Assembly: GCF_027596085.1 (NCBI RefSeq)
Contig: NC_072458.1
Span: 2,490,001-2,554,000 of the forward strand
Length of the DNA: 64,000 bases
Direction of reading: 5' to 3'
Source: Anoplopoma fimbria
Lineage: Eukaryota; Chordata; Actinopteri; Perciformes; Anoplopomatidae
Shown here: positions 1 to 37,348 of the stretch, piece by piece
Position numbering within the stretch: position 1 is the stretch's first letter
How the letters are laid out: each line of letters starts with the position of its first letter
Program-made: the position numbers and the translations under genes
Notes under the pieces: model-generated
Seen by the model: only the letters and a program-made list of their open reading frames with translations
Told to the model about the DNA's origin: nothing
The model's database searches: none

Positions 1-3000
1 CAGCCCAGATGGAGGGGATGTGGAGGAGTGACAGCTCCCGGAAGAAAAAGCAGCGGAGAGAGTCACTTCGGTATATTGGGCCTGAGATAAATTGTGGAAG
101 TTTTACAGGGAGACACTCTCGCTGTCAGAACAGTGGGTTTTCATTTCTTTCCCCGGGCAAGGTCTGCTGTGTGTTTTGCGTGTGTGTGCAAGAGGGTGAA
201 ACTAAAAACACACAAAGTATCATCTACCACATCTCACATAGGCTCACAAGGCTAAGTGCTTCTGGCAGCCCTCATTATATTGATGGGAAGTGTTCTGTAG
301 AGGATAATACACACATGGTAGGCCCTGATGAAAGATGGCACCCAGCGAGGGATTAGGGTGGTTCGAAGGAATGACAGAAAGAGAAAGAAAGCTAGAGAGG
401 GGAGAACACTCCCTCCTTTGTTGCCTCCTCCTCTCTTTCGTTCTTTCCTCGGGCTACAAACTGTTGCTTAAGTCGGCATGGGAAGGCAGAAATGGAGCAA
501 GAGTGCTATGGTGAGAAGAAAGAGGGGGGGGGGGGGCTGACAGTGCACGCCAGACAGTATATCGTCCCAAGTAGATCCACGCTCCATCTCTCCCCCCCTC
601 GCTCACCGCACTCATCTGTTTTCCACTCTGCCTTATCAGGACCAGATGGATCCGACTGTCTTCCCTTGCACCCCCCCTCAACCACCTTTCTCCTCCCTTT
701 CTCCCTCTCCCCCTGGCTTCACTCGTTTATGACACCCCACGGATTTTGTCACTCTGTGGTTTCTGGCAAAGAGTGAGAAATACCAAGTCGAGTCTCAGTT
801 TCAGCAGGCAAAGAATGAGGGTTTGACGGAGCAAAAGCATGAGGAGGAGGCTCTGGGAAGACAAACAGGCCTTTTTCTGCCTATCCCTTCATTTTCTATA
901 TCTTTTTTGTTTGCTCGGCTCATTGTTTTACTTTTGCTGGTTTGTTGCTTTAACGGTGGATTTCTGTTGTAAATATAAGGATTGTTCGACTCAACCATAC
1001 AGTGATCTATTCTGATATTGAGTTCTTCCTCAGGTTGGTTTTCCTAACAAATATATATAAAACGCAATATTACAACACTCACCAAACTTCTCAATATTAG
1101 TGTAAAAACTAGACCAATGATTCTGCACTGATACCAAAACAATACTTATTTTAATACCTGAGTTTGGAGAGTATTTGCTTATTAGCTTTCTTGCTGGCCA
1201 CCTCACAGTGACGATATAAGGAGACACCTGGAAGAAATAGTCCAGCACATAAAATAGCCCCTGTAAAACCACAACTTGCTGTTTTTACACTGCAGTTTTT
1301 GTACAAATTCAACAAACAAGATACAACGTGTTGATTATTGAGCTTCAGAGGAGCTGGTGTGTGGATTTTGGTTAGCTTTTTCCCTGTTTTCAGGCCTTTA
1401 GCTTAGCTAGGCTAACCGGGTGTAATTTACATATTCCCTAAAACATTGAACTCTTCCTTTAACTCGTTTTGTCTTTGACAAAATATGCCAAACTACTGAG
1501 TGCATCAGTAATAAATAAAGAACAGTGGATAAATAAAATGAAAATGTCCCAGGATTTAGATCAGAAACCAAAGAATTTGAACAAGAATTAAATACCAAAT
1601 TGTGTTGCTCAACAAGAATTTGGTTTCAATATCCAGACCTCTAGGGTAGGGTTTTTTCTGAGTTCCTAGTTCTTTCATAATGAGCAACAGACACTGTAAG
1701 GACTGCATGCTTTAATTTCTCCCTATAATACCAAATACTAATACTAAAACCACCTCCAATCAGCACAGCCAAAGTTGTACAGAATAATCAAATTCATCGT
1801 AAAATTCAACACTACAAATAATTTTTGCCATTAGAAGCTACATCTGTGTAGTGTGCTGAAATAGAAGTCACACGGTCTTAACTCATGTGTTCAGCGAGCA
1901 TCTACAGGACTTCTCTGCGAAGCTTTCTAAACACAATGCAGCTTCATCATCCAGTTTAATATCACAATGGTTCTCACTTGTAAAAGACCTGTGAATAACG
2001 TTGTTGGACTGTACTCTCTTTCTAAAATTCTCTAACCTCCCCCTCCCTCCCACTCTCCCCCTGCTCTGCGTCTCTTACTCAACCTTTCTGGAAGTGTTAA
2101 AGGCCTAGGGACCGCCGCAAGGCAGCAAGATATTAATAAAAAAATGACTGAGTCCAATGGGATATGACAGTAACGGCGGGGGTTGTAACAGGGAGGCATG
2201 TGGTTTGGGGGCTTCAGCAGAGGTTTTAAGTCAAACGGGCCCTTTAATGTGGTTTGACTTTGCCCACTTGAGAGGCTGGTGTGAAGTTACAAGATTGGAC
2301 CCAACTGGGATGGGGCGATGATGGATCCAACTGCCTAGACGGCCGTGATGAGGGGAGACACGCTCAACTGGTACCAGAATCCACAGCAACGGACGCCCCT
2401 TTCCTAAAGTACAAACCCAACCCACTCACTGTTGGATCACACACACTTCCTCCACTATATTACAGATCCATGGCTCCTAAAGTGGGGTCATGAAACTGCC
2501 GAAGGTCCTTAAGGGGATTGTAATGAGGCCCCCTAGTGTACTGTCATACTGTTTAATTTCAGATATAGTTTATTCACTGTCTAGAATTAATCAGTTATAG
2601 GACCATGATATACTTAATTTGCTTAGTGCAATTGGTAATAATAAAAAAAGTTTAACATAAACCAGATGTACATCATTTTACATCACAAAGAATAACGAAA
2701 GCTGAATGAAGAGGGGGCATACATAACCAAATGTATACACATGTGTAAATATAAAACTGGATCTATATATAAAAAACGTTTTGACCTGATTAAATATCAC
2801 TTATAAATGGATTCTATAAATCTGCAGTCGAATTATTCTGAAATTTGATTAGCTTTTTATGCTCTTAAAATTGTAATTTTCATCCCAAGAGAGACAAAAA
2901 AAAAAGTGTCATTATCAACATTACAAGCAACTGAAAGCCAGAGTATTCATGTGAATGGCTGTAATAAAGAAGTGTAAGATTCTTTACACTTAACATATGA

Positions 3001-3396
3001 GTTTAAAGACAGGAGGAAAAAACAGCAAAGCAGAAAGAAGATAAAGAAATGGAACATTGAATGCATAAATGTCAAATTTGTTACTTGTCATACCAGGACC
3101 TGTCTGTCTAACTATTGCATTAGAATGCAATATTACAACACTGCTGCATTATGCCAAAAATGTTAGTGCACAATTCCCAGATTGCACTTGCCTAAAGTCA
3201 GACACACAGAGGCTCCTCCTAAAATGAAACCAACACCATCTTTAAAATGTTTTACTTTGCACCACACAACGAGTCAAGGACATAAATCCCAACAATGCTA
3301 TTGCGAAGTAAAAAAACAAAAAACAGCTTATTACATTTTTTTTTTATTGTGTAGTGTCCACTGCAAAAAAAAGAAAAGGTTTTATAACGTTAATCC

Positions 3397-3398
<2 letters not shown>

Positions 3399-3440
<42 letters not shown>
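3399..3440 (+). repeat. A homopolymer of 42 bases
   Basis: An uninterrupted run of 42 A. It could be the tail of a retroposed sequence, but the upstream bases show no recognisable SINE or LINE body. Confidence 0.9.
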
Positions 3441-3441
<1 letters not shown>

Positions 3442-3741
3442 CACTGGAAATAAGTGAGATCATCTAACCCCATCCTTGTTTAGGTAAAACATTTAAACCC
3501 TGAATAAAATATTGTATTTTTTTTTTTTTAAAGAAAAGGGTTTTGCATTGCTAAGACCTCTCACAAAATGCACACAGTCAGGCAACAAATGTAGAAGCTT
3601 GACCTCACCAAAACCCCATCTGAAACACGAAGCCTTCTATAAGCCATAGCCTTATACAATAAAGCCCCTGCTGAACCAGACCTCAACCACAAAACCCCAA
3701 CCCTGCAATACCGACCAAGCACCGTCATTCTATTGTATCCT

Positions 3742-3742
<1 letters not shown>

Positions 3743-3823
<81 letters not shown>

Positions 3824-3840
3824 CACACACACACACACAC
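3743..3840 (+). repeat. (CA)n microsatellite, about 98 bp
   Basis: CA dinucleotides broken once by an extra A near 3823. Apparent reading frames through it (poly Thr-His or Val-Cys) are artefacts. Confidence 0.97.
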
Positions 3841-6037
3841 TCCACAGCCTTTACACGTGTCTGTGATACTCACATTAACATGTGCATACACACTGATAGC
3901 ATTCTGCCATCCACCTATCCATCCACTACATGAACATCGCAACGAATGCAAAGAGAAAGCATGTTTGGCTCTGTTTTTTTACATTACAGTCATTTAGTTA
4001 GTTTTCCTTTAGCTTAGGATGGGGACTAAGGAAAAGTAGGAGAAAGTAGAGAAATAGAGGGGGAAGAGGCCCCCAGCCCTGTGGTTTCGGGGGGTTAAAC
4101 GGCAGAACATGCTTGCACATTAAGAGCCATCTGATCTGGAGCTAACTAGGGAGTTGCGACTCATTATGCAAAAGGCCACGCAGAACGAAAGAGCAAGACA
4201 AAATGTCTCTGCTCCTGTTTCCTCTCGTCTAACAACTCCTGAGCTCCTTTTATCCAAATCCAACAGCGAAAGGGAAAATCATGGCTGATTCAAAATGACT
4301 TCTTTCTTTCTATTTCATTCTATCTCCTTGTATTCTCTACTGTTTATATGATTTATAACTCCCTGTTCATTTGCACCCCACTCTATATTTCTTTCTCTGT
4401 TTTTCTGTCATTCACTTTTCTCTCTCCCCTCATGAAAAGACCATGGCACAGCCCCAGGCCACACTAGCTCACTGACTAACATGGGGGCGGTAGGAAAGTG
4501 GGCCACTTGGGAGTTTCTGTTCTCTCTCAGTCCTTCGCTTGTCTTTTCTACATCTGATATCACTTCATCTAACGCGCATCTTTGCCAGTAAACACTCACT
4601 TGAAACAAATCTCAGCATGTGGACAAGTCCACAGTGTTTGAAGAAGTGGTTTGTATGAGTTGGAGAATCAAAAACAAAAAAACAATGACAATGCTTTGTA
4701 ACATTACAGATAGCTATTTTGGTTTTTCCAATGCAAAACAGGCACGATTTTACTCCCGATCACATTTCCACTTTAGCACAGTTCACCTCTGTTGTACACA
4801 TTAGCAGCTGATTGCCCCCTTTTGATAAATTGAGCATTTTCATTAGCTGCTAACATAAATATCCTTGTTCCCAAACATCTAACATTACACACTCATGATC
4901 CACTGATCAGCATGCTCAGAAGCCACACTGTTAATAAAGTCAGATGTATTGTACATATTTCGTCAGAGAACCACATGGAAAAACTACTGATTCGTACAGC
5001 TAGACGCATCGCTGTAATCTATCCACTAGACCACATGGATTTCAGCAGCGGCATAAATTATGGTGCAGTGAAAAAACGGAGTGCTTTAAAAATCCATTAT
5101 GGCGCTAGACTTGTACGGCAAGCTTCATATTGAAATATCTGCACGCAGCATGTGGTCTGCAGGAATATGTTGTTCTGTATGTTTGAAAAAAAGGAGAGAA
5201 AATCTGTTTCCCCTGTTTGTATGACACTTAAATGTGAGAGCATGTGTGTGCATTTCTAACATTATTTCTGAGCAGTGAGGTGAATGCCTTTGACATTAAT
5301 ACTAGTACAGGTGTATTTATACATTTACAGTGACGTGTTTGAGGAAGACTTGTCATTTTTTGGAAATCAGAGCCCCTCTGATGTTAGACGTAGCATCAAT
5401 GTGGGTGGGCTAACACACACATGTGGCAGCGTTGGATTAGGAAGTGGTAGGCCACATCATTTTACTACCGAGACGTCTCTATATGGCCTCGCCTGTCTCG
5501 TGGGAGCCGTGAAGCCCTCACACCCAATCCTTCTATCCCTTCTCTCCTCCCTACCGTTTTCTCAGTGTCACTAGCTATTAGCATCCCACCCATCAATGAG
5601 TTTCTTTCCCACCAGGTTTCTTCTATTAAAACTTGCCTCTAGTGGCAGCGCTCAGATATAATCCAATCTGGAGGGTCAAATGAATGCATGGGGAGATGCA
5701 TCTCATTTCCCTTTTCCTTCACTCTTTGTGTTTCAGTCACAAAGGAGCTGTCATTATAGGAAGATTACCTGATGGACCGACTGTTAGGTTGCCATATAAG
5801 GTATGAAAAATAAAGGAGAATAACGATGCTTTTCAGAGGGAAAGTCTGAGAGGCAAAGGAGATGAGAGGAAGATGGAAGATGTTTTGTTCTTTTTTTTCA
5901 GCATGTAGCTCTGTGCCAGATGTCTATAGATTCATGCTTGCAACTAACCACCCACAAAACAGAGGACATTTTTTTTATGACTACCATCATATTCTATAGT
6001 TATATATATATGTGAGAGGTTTGATGAGTTTAAGTAC

Positions 6038-31607
<25,570 letters not shown>

Positions 31608-31728
31608 GGTGTCCCTTCAATTGAAAAGGAACGAACAATAATGAGCTACGTGTGGCAACATGCTCAGGTTTCATTATATCATGATACAGTATAAAGGAGC
31701 ATAGGTTTATCAAATGAGCCTAAGCTAT

Positions 31729-31976
31729 GGTGGTTCGATACCCGGCTTCGGCAGTCGATGTGTCCTTGGGCAAGACACTTAACCCCAAGTTGCTCCTGAA
31801 GGCCATCGGTGTGGACTGGATGATGAATGTTAGTTAGAGTCTGATGGTGGCACCTTGATGGTAGCCTGTCATCAGTGTGTGAATGGGTGAATGATATGTA
31901 ACATACTACTGATTGTAAGTCGCTTTGGATAAAAGCGTCTGCTAAATGACTGTAATGTAATGTAATGTAAATGTAA
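31729..31976 (+). mobile_element. tRNA-derived SINE, 5' truncated, plus orientation
   Basis: Begins near an RNA polymerase III B box, GGTTCGATACC (31732-31742), and continues with TGTCCTTGGGCAAGACACTTA and AAGTCGCTTTGGATAAAAGCG. It ends in a (TGTAA)n tail. The A box is lost. The body matches the fuller opposite-strand copy at 33679-33954. It lies just upstream of the dync1i1 start codon, probably in the 5' leader intron. Confidence 0.85.
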
Positions 31977-32689
31977 CCCCACTGGGTGTGCCAGTTATAC
32001 ATCCATGTACAGTAGATCCATAACCTTGATATTGGCAAAACAGTTGTCAATACCACGCCATACTGGGCCAAGTGGGATTTCCACATCAGTGTGACAATGG
32101 TACCTTTTCTCCTATTATATACTAGAACTAGTCCAGTGAGTGTGGGCTATATTTAGACAGCCACTTCCTAATAGATCTATTATTTTAGCAAAAACAGCCT
32201 TAGGGTGGACAGGATGTTGAAAGTGAGAATGCTATGATTTATCAATGAAAGGTGCCTATCTGTAGCTATTTAATGGGAAAATAAATAAAAGGTACATTAT
32301 AACCATAACAGAAAACACAAATCACACAATCAAATGTGTACTCAACAAACATCAGGGAATATGCACCTGCAGATAGCCAATCACAGATTAGACTGCATTT
32401 AAATGAAATTTAAGGCCTTACCTTAAATATTACAGAGTATTTAACAGAAATGGGATCATTTGATCGCAGATAGCTGTTTGATGTGCTGTTTATTGTCACC
32501 CTCGTACCTTGCAGATATGATGTGTCACCCGGCAAAGATGCTGTCTCACTGCTGCTCCCGAAAGAAGAGGAAGACAAATCAACACATAGTCTACCTCACG
32601 TCTGGTCTCACTGAACCGAGGCCTCTCGGGAAACACTCGTTTACACCTTGTCTTGTCGTTTGGTTATTGATGGTCAAAGCAGAGCATCT

Positions 32690-33000
32690 CAGCGGATGAT
32701 GACCCAGATGATACATAAAACAGGTGCACCGTACGCCGACACATCCCTAGGAAGAGGAGGAAGATGAGGAGGAGAGGAAACCCCACCTCCTCTGGCGCTG
32801 TCACTGTCTCCTGGCTTTTGCAACGTCGCCATCTTGTGGCCATTTGGAGAAGTGCAGCAGAAAACAACAAACACACGTTTCACACTGATTGTCAGGTGTT
32901 ATTGCACCATAAATACAATAAATACCGTCTTTTATTTTTTAAAACAAGGAAAGAGGCTCGTGTTTGAACACTTTGTGAGTTTGAGTTGGCGTCATTCATA
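32690..33000 (-). promoter_or_regulatory. Candidate dync1i1 promoter / 5' leader region
   Basis: The minus strand reads AAGATGGCG (32835-32827), a consensus YY1 site typical just downstream of TATA-less vertebrate start sites, in a locally GC-richer stretch. A donor-like GAG/GTGGGG follows in the minus sense near 32780. The placement is inferred from motif and position only; no transcript start can be seen. Confidence 0.3.
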
Positions 33001-33678
33001 TTTAACGCTAGCTCTTCTGGTACTACTTCTTCTTCTTCTGCTACTTTTTCCATCTTCTTCTGTGGTGTTTATTGGCGGTTGGCAGCCCAGCCTAGAGGCG
33101 CATTACCGCCACCAACTGGACTGGAGTGTGAAACAACAGATTATGTGGGACTGTAAATACATAATAAACAAATTAATGGGGAAAAATATTATTTTAGATA
33201 AATCCATCTCTTAAAAAAATTATAATAATATCACAGTGTAAATTGGATGTGTTTTTTTTCACCAAGAGACTGACAATGAAATTCTGTGGTGTATTCCCTC
33301 CCTGTTGACTGAAGAAGGTCATTCCTCTTGAAATTGTATTTTCCACAAGGAGTTAGCACATATTTATGTGTTTATGGTTGTCTACAGTGTGGGCATTTTC
33401 CAGTTTGGTTGCTTTCCTCTTTCATATAATGTATGGTTGAGACTTGTATGGCCTATTCTCAGACGAGTGATGATATTTTATTCCCTTCGTTATCAGCCCA
33501 CTGTCGTCCAAGCATTGTTTCTTTGTATATTATAAAGATGTCTTCTAGTTTCATTATCAATGATTGTATTGTCTTCTGCTTTGCATAACGGAACTTGTAG
33601 GTTAACATGCTTTATTCTGAGTGTTTGTTTGAATATCCACCTGCTCATTATCCTACACCTGCTCATTATCCTACACCT

Positions 33679-33954
33679 ACATTACATTACAGTCATTTAG
33701 CAGACGCTTTTATCCAAAGCGACTTACAATCAGTAGTATATTACATATCATTCACCCATTCACACACTGATGACAGGCTACCAGGCTTCCATCAGACTCT
33801 AACTAACATTCATGCAACATCCAGTCCACCTTCGGGAGCAACTTGGGGTTAAGTGTCTTGCCCAAGGACACATCGACTGCCGAAGCCGGGTATCGAACCA
33901 CCGACCCTCTGATTGGAGAACTACCTTGCTCTCCACTACGCCACAGTCGCCCCA
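33679..33954 (-). mobile_element. tRNA-derived SINE, near full length, minus orientation
   Basis: On the minus strand it starts GGGGCGACTGTGGCGTAGTGG (A box) and has B box GGTTCGATACC. It then carries TGTCCTTGGGCAAGACACTTA and the AAGCGTCTGCTAAATGACTG tail with TGTAATG. It is the fuller relative of the copy at 31729-31976. The family name is uncertain to me, though it is tRNA-derived. Confidence 0.88.
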
Positions 33955-33984
33955 TGAGCAGGAACCCAGGGCGATAATCCAATA

Positions 33985-35045
33985 TGATAATTTATCAGAA
34001 TCAGAATCAGAATTAGAAGCGGTTTATTGCCAAGTATGTTAAATATACAAGAAATATTTGGCTTGGTGATTGGTGCATCACAATAAACATAGTGCAATAG
34101 TAAAAGACATAATTTAAAAATAGAAAACATTCTAATGTACAATAAAACATGATAAACAAACATATAAAGAGTACGTTAAAAAGGTTAAAGTATCAAGTGT
34201 GTATTTAAAAATAAGTATTTGTCCTGGGGATGTAAGTGTCTGAGTCAGTGGCGGGTCCCGGGTTTTGTTAATGAGCCCATCTGCAGATGGGAAGAAAATG
34301 TTTTTGTGGCGTGAGGTTTTCTTCCTGATGGACCTCAGCCTCCTGCCAGAGGGAAGGGACTCAATCAGTTTGTTTCCAGGGTGATGATGGAGCCCAGGAA
34401 GCTCAAGGACTCCACAGGGGCGACAAGGGAGTCACACAAGGTGATAGGGGCAGGTGGGGCTGCGTTCTTCCGGAAATCCACAACCGTCTCTCCACTGTCT
34501 TTAGAGCGGTGAGCTCTAAATTGTTTAATCCACACCAGGTCACCAGATGGTCAATCTCCCACCTATAGGCGGATTCATCCCCATCAGAGAGTCCAATGAG
34601 GCTGGTGTCATCCGCGAACTTAAGGAGCTTGACAGACTGGTGACTGGAGGTCCATCTGTTGGTGTAGAGGGATGGTGAGGTTGAATGCAGAGCTGAAGTC
34701 CGCAAACAGGATCCTGGCGTAGGTTCCTGAGGAGTCCAGAAGCTAAAGGATTCAGTTTCTACTGTCGTTTAGCATCTCTCTCCACCTTGTTAAACCTGTG
34801 TTTTGACTCTTTAAACCTGTCCTTGTCCCCACTCCTAAATGCTTGTTCATTTTGCAACCTTAGCTGTGAACCAGGGTTTGTTGTTCTTCACAGAAGCTGA
34901 TGTATGACGTCACAGTTTCTGCGAACTCATCCAGACTGTTGGTAGCAGTCCTGAAAACATCCCAGTTGGCACAGTCCAAACAAGCCCACAGATCAGCCAT
35001 AGGTTTACTGGTCCACTGCTTTGATTTCGAATTATCTTTCAATCT
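33985..35045 (-). mobile_element. L2-type LINE fragment, internally deleted, minus strand
   Basis: Read on the minus strand in element order there are four parts: an ORF2 linker piece with [19 protein letters not shown] (34860-35040), a reverse-transcriptase piece with the catalytic LLKFADDTSLIGL (34403-34705), a C-terminal piece with ESLPSGRRLRSIRKKTSRHK (34250-34385), and a 3' end with (TTCTGA)n near 33995-34012. Parts of the reverse transcriptase between the blocks are missing and frames are broken, so the copy is dead. L2-type LINEs mobilise themselves by target-primed reverse transcription. Confidence 0.85.
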
Positions 35046-35092
35046 ATTTGCATCGTTCTGAAATCATATATTGAGATATTATGATACACAGT

Positions 35093-35279
35093 TATAATAA
35101 TAATTAAGCCTTTATTAGTCCCACAATGGGGAAATTCAGTTCTCTGCATTTGACCCATCCCGGAGGAGCAATTTTGGGGTTAGGTGTCTCGCTCAAGGAC
35201 ACCTTGGCAGGAGGGGTTCGAACCACCGACCTTGTGGTTGCAGGTCAAGCGCTCTACCTCATGTGCCACAGCCGCCCCA
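35093..35279 (-). mobile_element. tRNA-derived SINE with L2-like 3' tail, minus strand
   Basis: Minus strand: tRNA-like head GGGGCGGCTGTGGCACATGA, B box GGTTCGAACC (35224-35215), core GTGTCCTTGAGCGAGACACC, and end TGAATTTCCCCATTGTGGGA then CTAATAAAGG. That end resembles the tails of L2 LINEs, which suggests it borrowed L2 machinery. It differs clearly from the SINE at 33679. Confidence 0.85.
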
Positions 35280-35599
35280 CCTAAGTTGATATTAACAAGC
35301 ACAAACTAACTCATATCCCTCAGTTAAATCAAACTATTGTCATAATCTGATTACTCTTTATCTTTATCTTTGTCCACTATTTATTTCACACAGAAATATA
35401 CACAATTAGGCCTTATCACGTGGTTATTTCTTAAAGACAATTTTTTTATTTGAACAGAAAATGTGCTATATTGGGATATCTATTGTCATCAAGATATAAG
35501 ACTTCTTATATCATGATAAAATATTTTGGTCATCACCCATACCTAGCAGCAATACTCTTAATCTCCATCTTGTACATTTATGAGGTACATGCCATTGAT

Positions 35600-36300
35600 A
35601 GTATCAGTTCTAACTGATGATTTGCCAGATCTTGTGCAAATTTAGTGCTGAAAAGCTGCCAGATGCAATAAAGGCGTTATCTATTTCTCTCTCCCTTATC
35701 CACTGCAGAGCCAACAATATTGCCAATAGCTCTGTGGTTTATACTCACAAATGGTCTGATACTCTTTCTTAATGTATGACTCACTCATCGGGATATGTAC
35801 TGCTGTACCTCCACACCCTGTACCAGGATCCTTGGAGCCATCTGTGAATATAAACACAGAGTCTGAAAAGTGCTGATCCAAATAGTTCTGGACTATGCCC
35901 CATACTGGAAGTTGATCTCGCTTGTCCTTCTATTTCTGCTGTATGTTGAGGTATTTGCTTGGCAGGGAGAATAGCCAGAGAGGAATGGAAGAAGATGGAA
36001 TTGTGGGGCTGTACTGTAATTGATGTAATCCTATGCTTTCTGCCTTTGCATCACCAATCCACCCCAAATTTTTTGTCTCATTAAGTTCCCAGCAGTTTGT
36101 TTGAATACTCTTGGCAGAATGTGTATCATATTGCCTCTGGAGATTAACCCAGTATGCCAGCAATAACTTTACTCTCCTTATCCTCAAAGACATTTCTCCC
36201 ATTTCCTCCTGCATCGCTAATACTGGAGATTTTTTAAATGATGCACTACAAATTGTCAGGTCCAGAACTTCTTATATCTCTAACTTCTTGATGTTTGATG
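35600..36300 (-). mobile_element. LINE relic with RNase H domain (I-clade type), minus strand
   Basis: The minus strand reads FKKSPVLAMQEEMGEMSLR then VKLLLAYWVNLQ, matching the post-reverse-transcriptase linker of I-clade elements. An RNase H signature follows, VFIFTDGSKDPGTGCGGTAV (about 35780-35850), and then AILLALQWIRE. Stops and shifts interrupt it. The RNase H points to the I group and not to L2. Clade assignment is from memory of fish Nimb-like elements. Confidence 0.7.
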
Positions 36301-36849
36301 TTTGACAGTGATATACTTCCTTGTTGTTACATTTACATTATACAATTATTAGGCGTAAAGTCGGAGTCATATGCACACACCTTCCTCTAATACATATTCT
36401 GTTGTAACTGCTTTTTAACTCTCCAAAAGTGGGACATTCTGCTCTTCTTCTTCCATGTTTTGTTTTCTCTGCCTCTTCTTCCCTCCCATTACCTTAAATG
36501 CCCCATTTCTGTTTTTCACATTCATTCCTTTTTACATGGCACTGCCTTTCTCTTAGTAGTGATGGATCTCGGTACAGCTGGTTGAATAAATTCTCTTGAT
36601 TTGTCATCAAACGTTTCTATAGCAGCATTACCACTGATTCTGCTGTCATTACTCTCTTCCTTTATTTCCTCCCACTTAGTTTTCCCTTACAATCCCCATT
36701 TTCCACATCTGTTTACATCAATCAGCAAAGCATGTGTGTTTATCTTACTAAAGACTGGATAATGGCAACTATTCATTCATCCAGTCCCACACCGGAGACA
36801 AAAAAAGATTTAAAACCAATTAAAAAGACAACCCTTTCCTGTAGAAAAA
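36301..36849. other. Unassigned stretch, possibly more LINE sequence
   Basis: The minus strand has short open stretches rich in Lys, Glu and Ser (for example near 36430-36480 and 36540-36660) that could be decayed LINE ORF1. This is not secure. Confidence 0.3.
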
Positions 36850-36851
36850 TA

Positions 36852-37079
36852 CAGTACCAGTCAAAAGTTTGGACACACCTTCTCATTCAACTACTTTGAA
36901 GAATCTGAAATATAAAACATATTCTGGTTTGTTGAGCATTTGTTTGTTTACCACACAATCCCATATGTGTTCCTTCATAGTTTGGATGTCTTCAATATTA
37001 ATCTACAATGTAGAAAAAAAAAATAAAAAAAAAATAAAGAAAAACCATTGAGGTGTGTCCAAACTTTTGACTGGTACTG
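36852..37079 (+). mobile_element. Tc1-like non-autonomous DNA element (MITE)
   Basis: A 228-bp element with perfect 29-bp terminal inverted repeats beginning CAGTACCAGTCAAAAGTTTG. It is flanked by TA on both sides (36850-36851, 37080-37081), the Tc1/mariner target. The ends match those I recall from salmonid and other fish Tc1 transposons. There is no transposase frame, so it would need one in trans. Confidence 0.9.
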
Positions 37080-37080
37080 T

Positions 37081-37348
37081 ATACATATATGTTTCTAAGG
37101 CATTTATTTGTTTGGGCCCGATCATAGCTGTACTTTGGTCTTCCTAAATCTATATCTATTGAATTGCCCACTGTAAACCGGATTTAGATATTTGAGGGTA
37201 TGAAAAAATTGTTAACAATAAATCTGCTGATACTTTTTTTTTTTTATATATACATAAACAAAACTATTTAAAGGATCCCTTTCAATTATTTTGTGACATT
37301 TTACAGTTGTTATTGCTCTCTCTAAGAAAAAAAAATGAAATTCCCCCA
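37081..37348 (+). repeat. Unclassified repeat R, copy 1 left part
   Basis: The sequence from ATACATATATGTTTCTAAGG to AAATTCCCCCAA recurs at 55861-56146 in the same orientation, with small insertions and deletions. It is split here by the LINE at 37349-38228; the right part resumes at 38233. Confidence 0.88.

Larger units (their letters stand above)
1..6037 (-). other. dync1i1 intron (3' of exon 9), no coding sequence seen
   Basis: Intron sequence with no frame resembling the remaining WD40 exons. It holds a 42-base A run (3399-3440), a CA array (3743-3840), pyrimidine-rich stretches near 400-720, and a GC-richer block near 2100-2260 that might be a conserved element. Confidence 0.7.

Noticed and set aside
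3561..3951. Open frames of poly Val-Cys, Thr-His or His-Thr over CA/GT arrays, here and at every other microsatellite
   Set aside because: They are translations of dinucleotide repeats open on both strands, with no family likeness or splice context.
1..6037. Further WD40 exons of dync1i1
   Set aside because: None of the minus-strand frames resembles the expected next segment, so the remaining exons must lie outside the window.
31732..31742. A tRNA gene suggested by GGTTCGATACC
   Set aside because: The B box belongs to a 5'-truncated SINE; there is no A box or cloverleaf.
35215..35279. A tRNA gene suggested by A- and B-box-like sequence on the minus strand
   Set aside because: The head of a SINE: it runs directly into a SINE body with an L2-like tail and does not fold as a complete tRNA.
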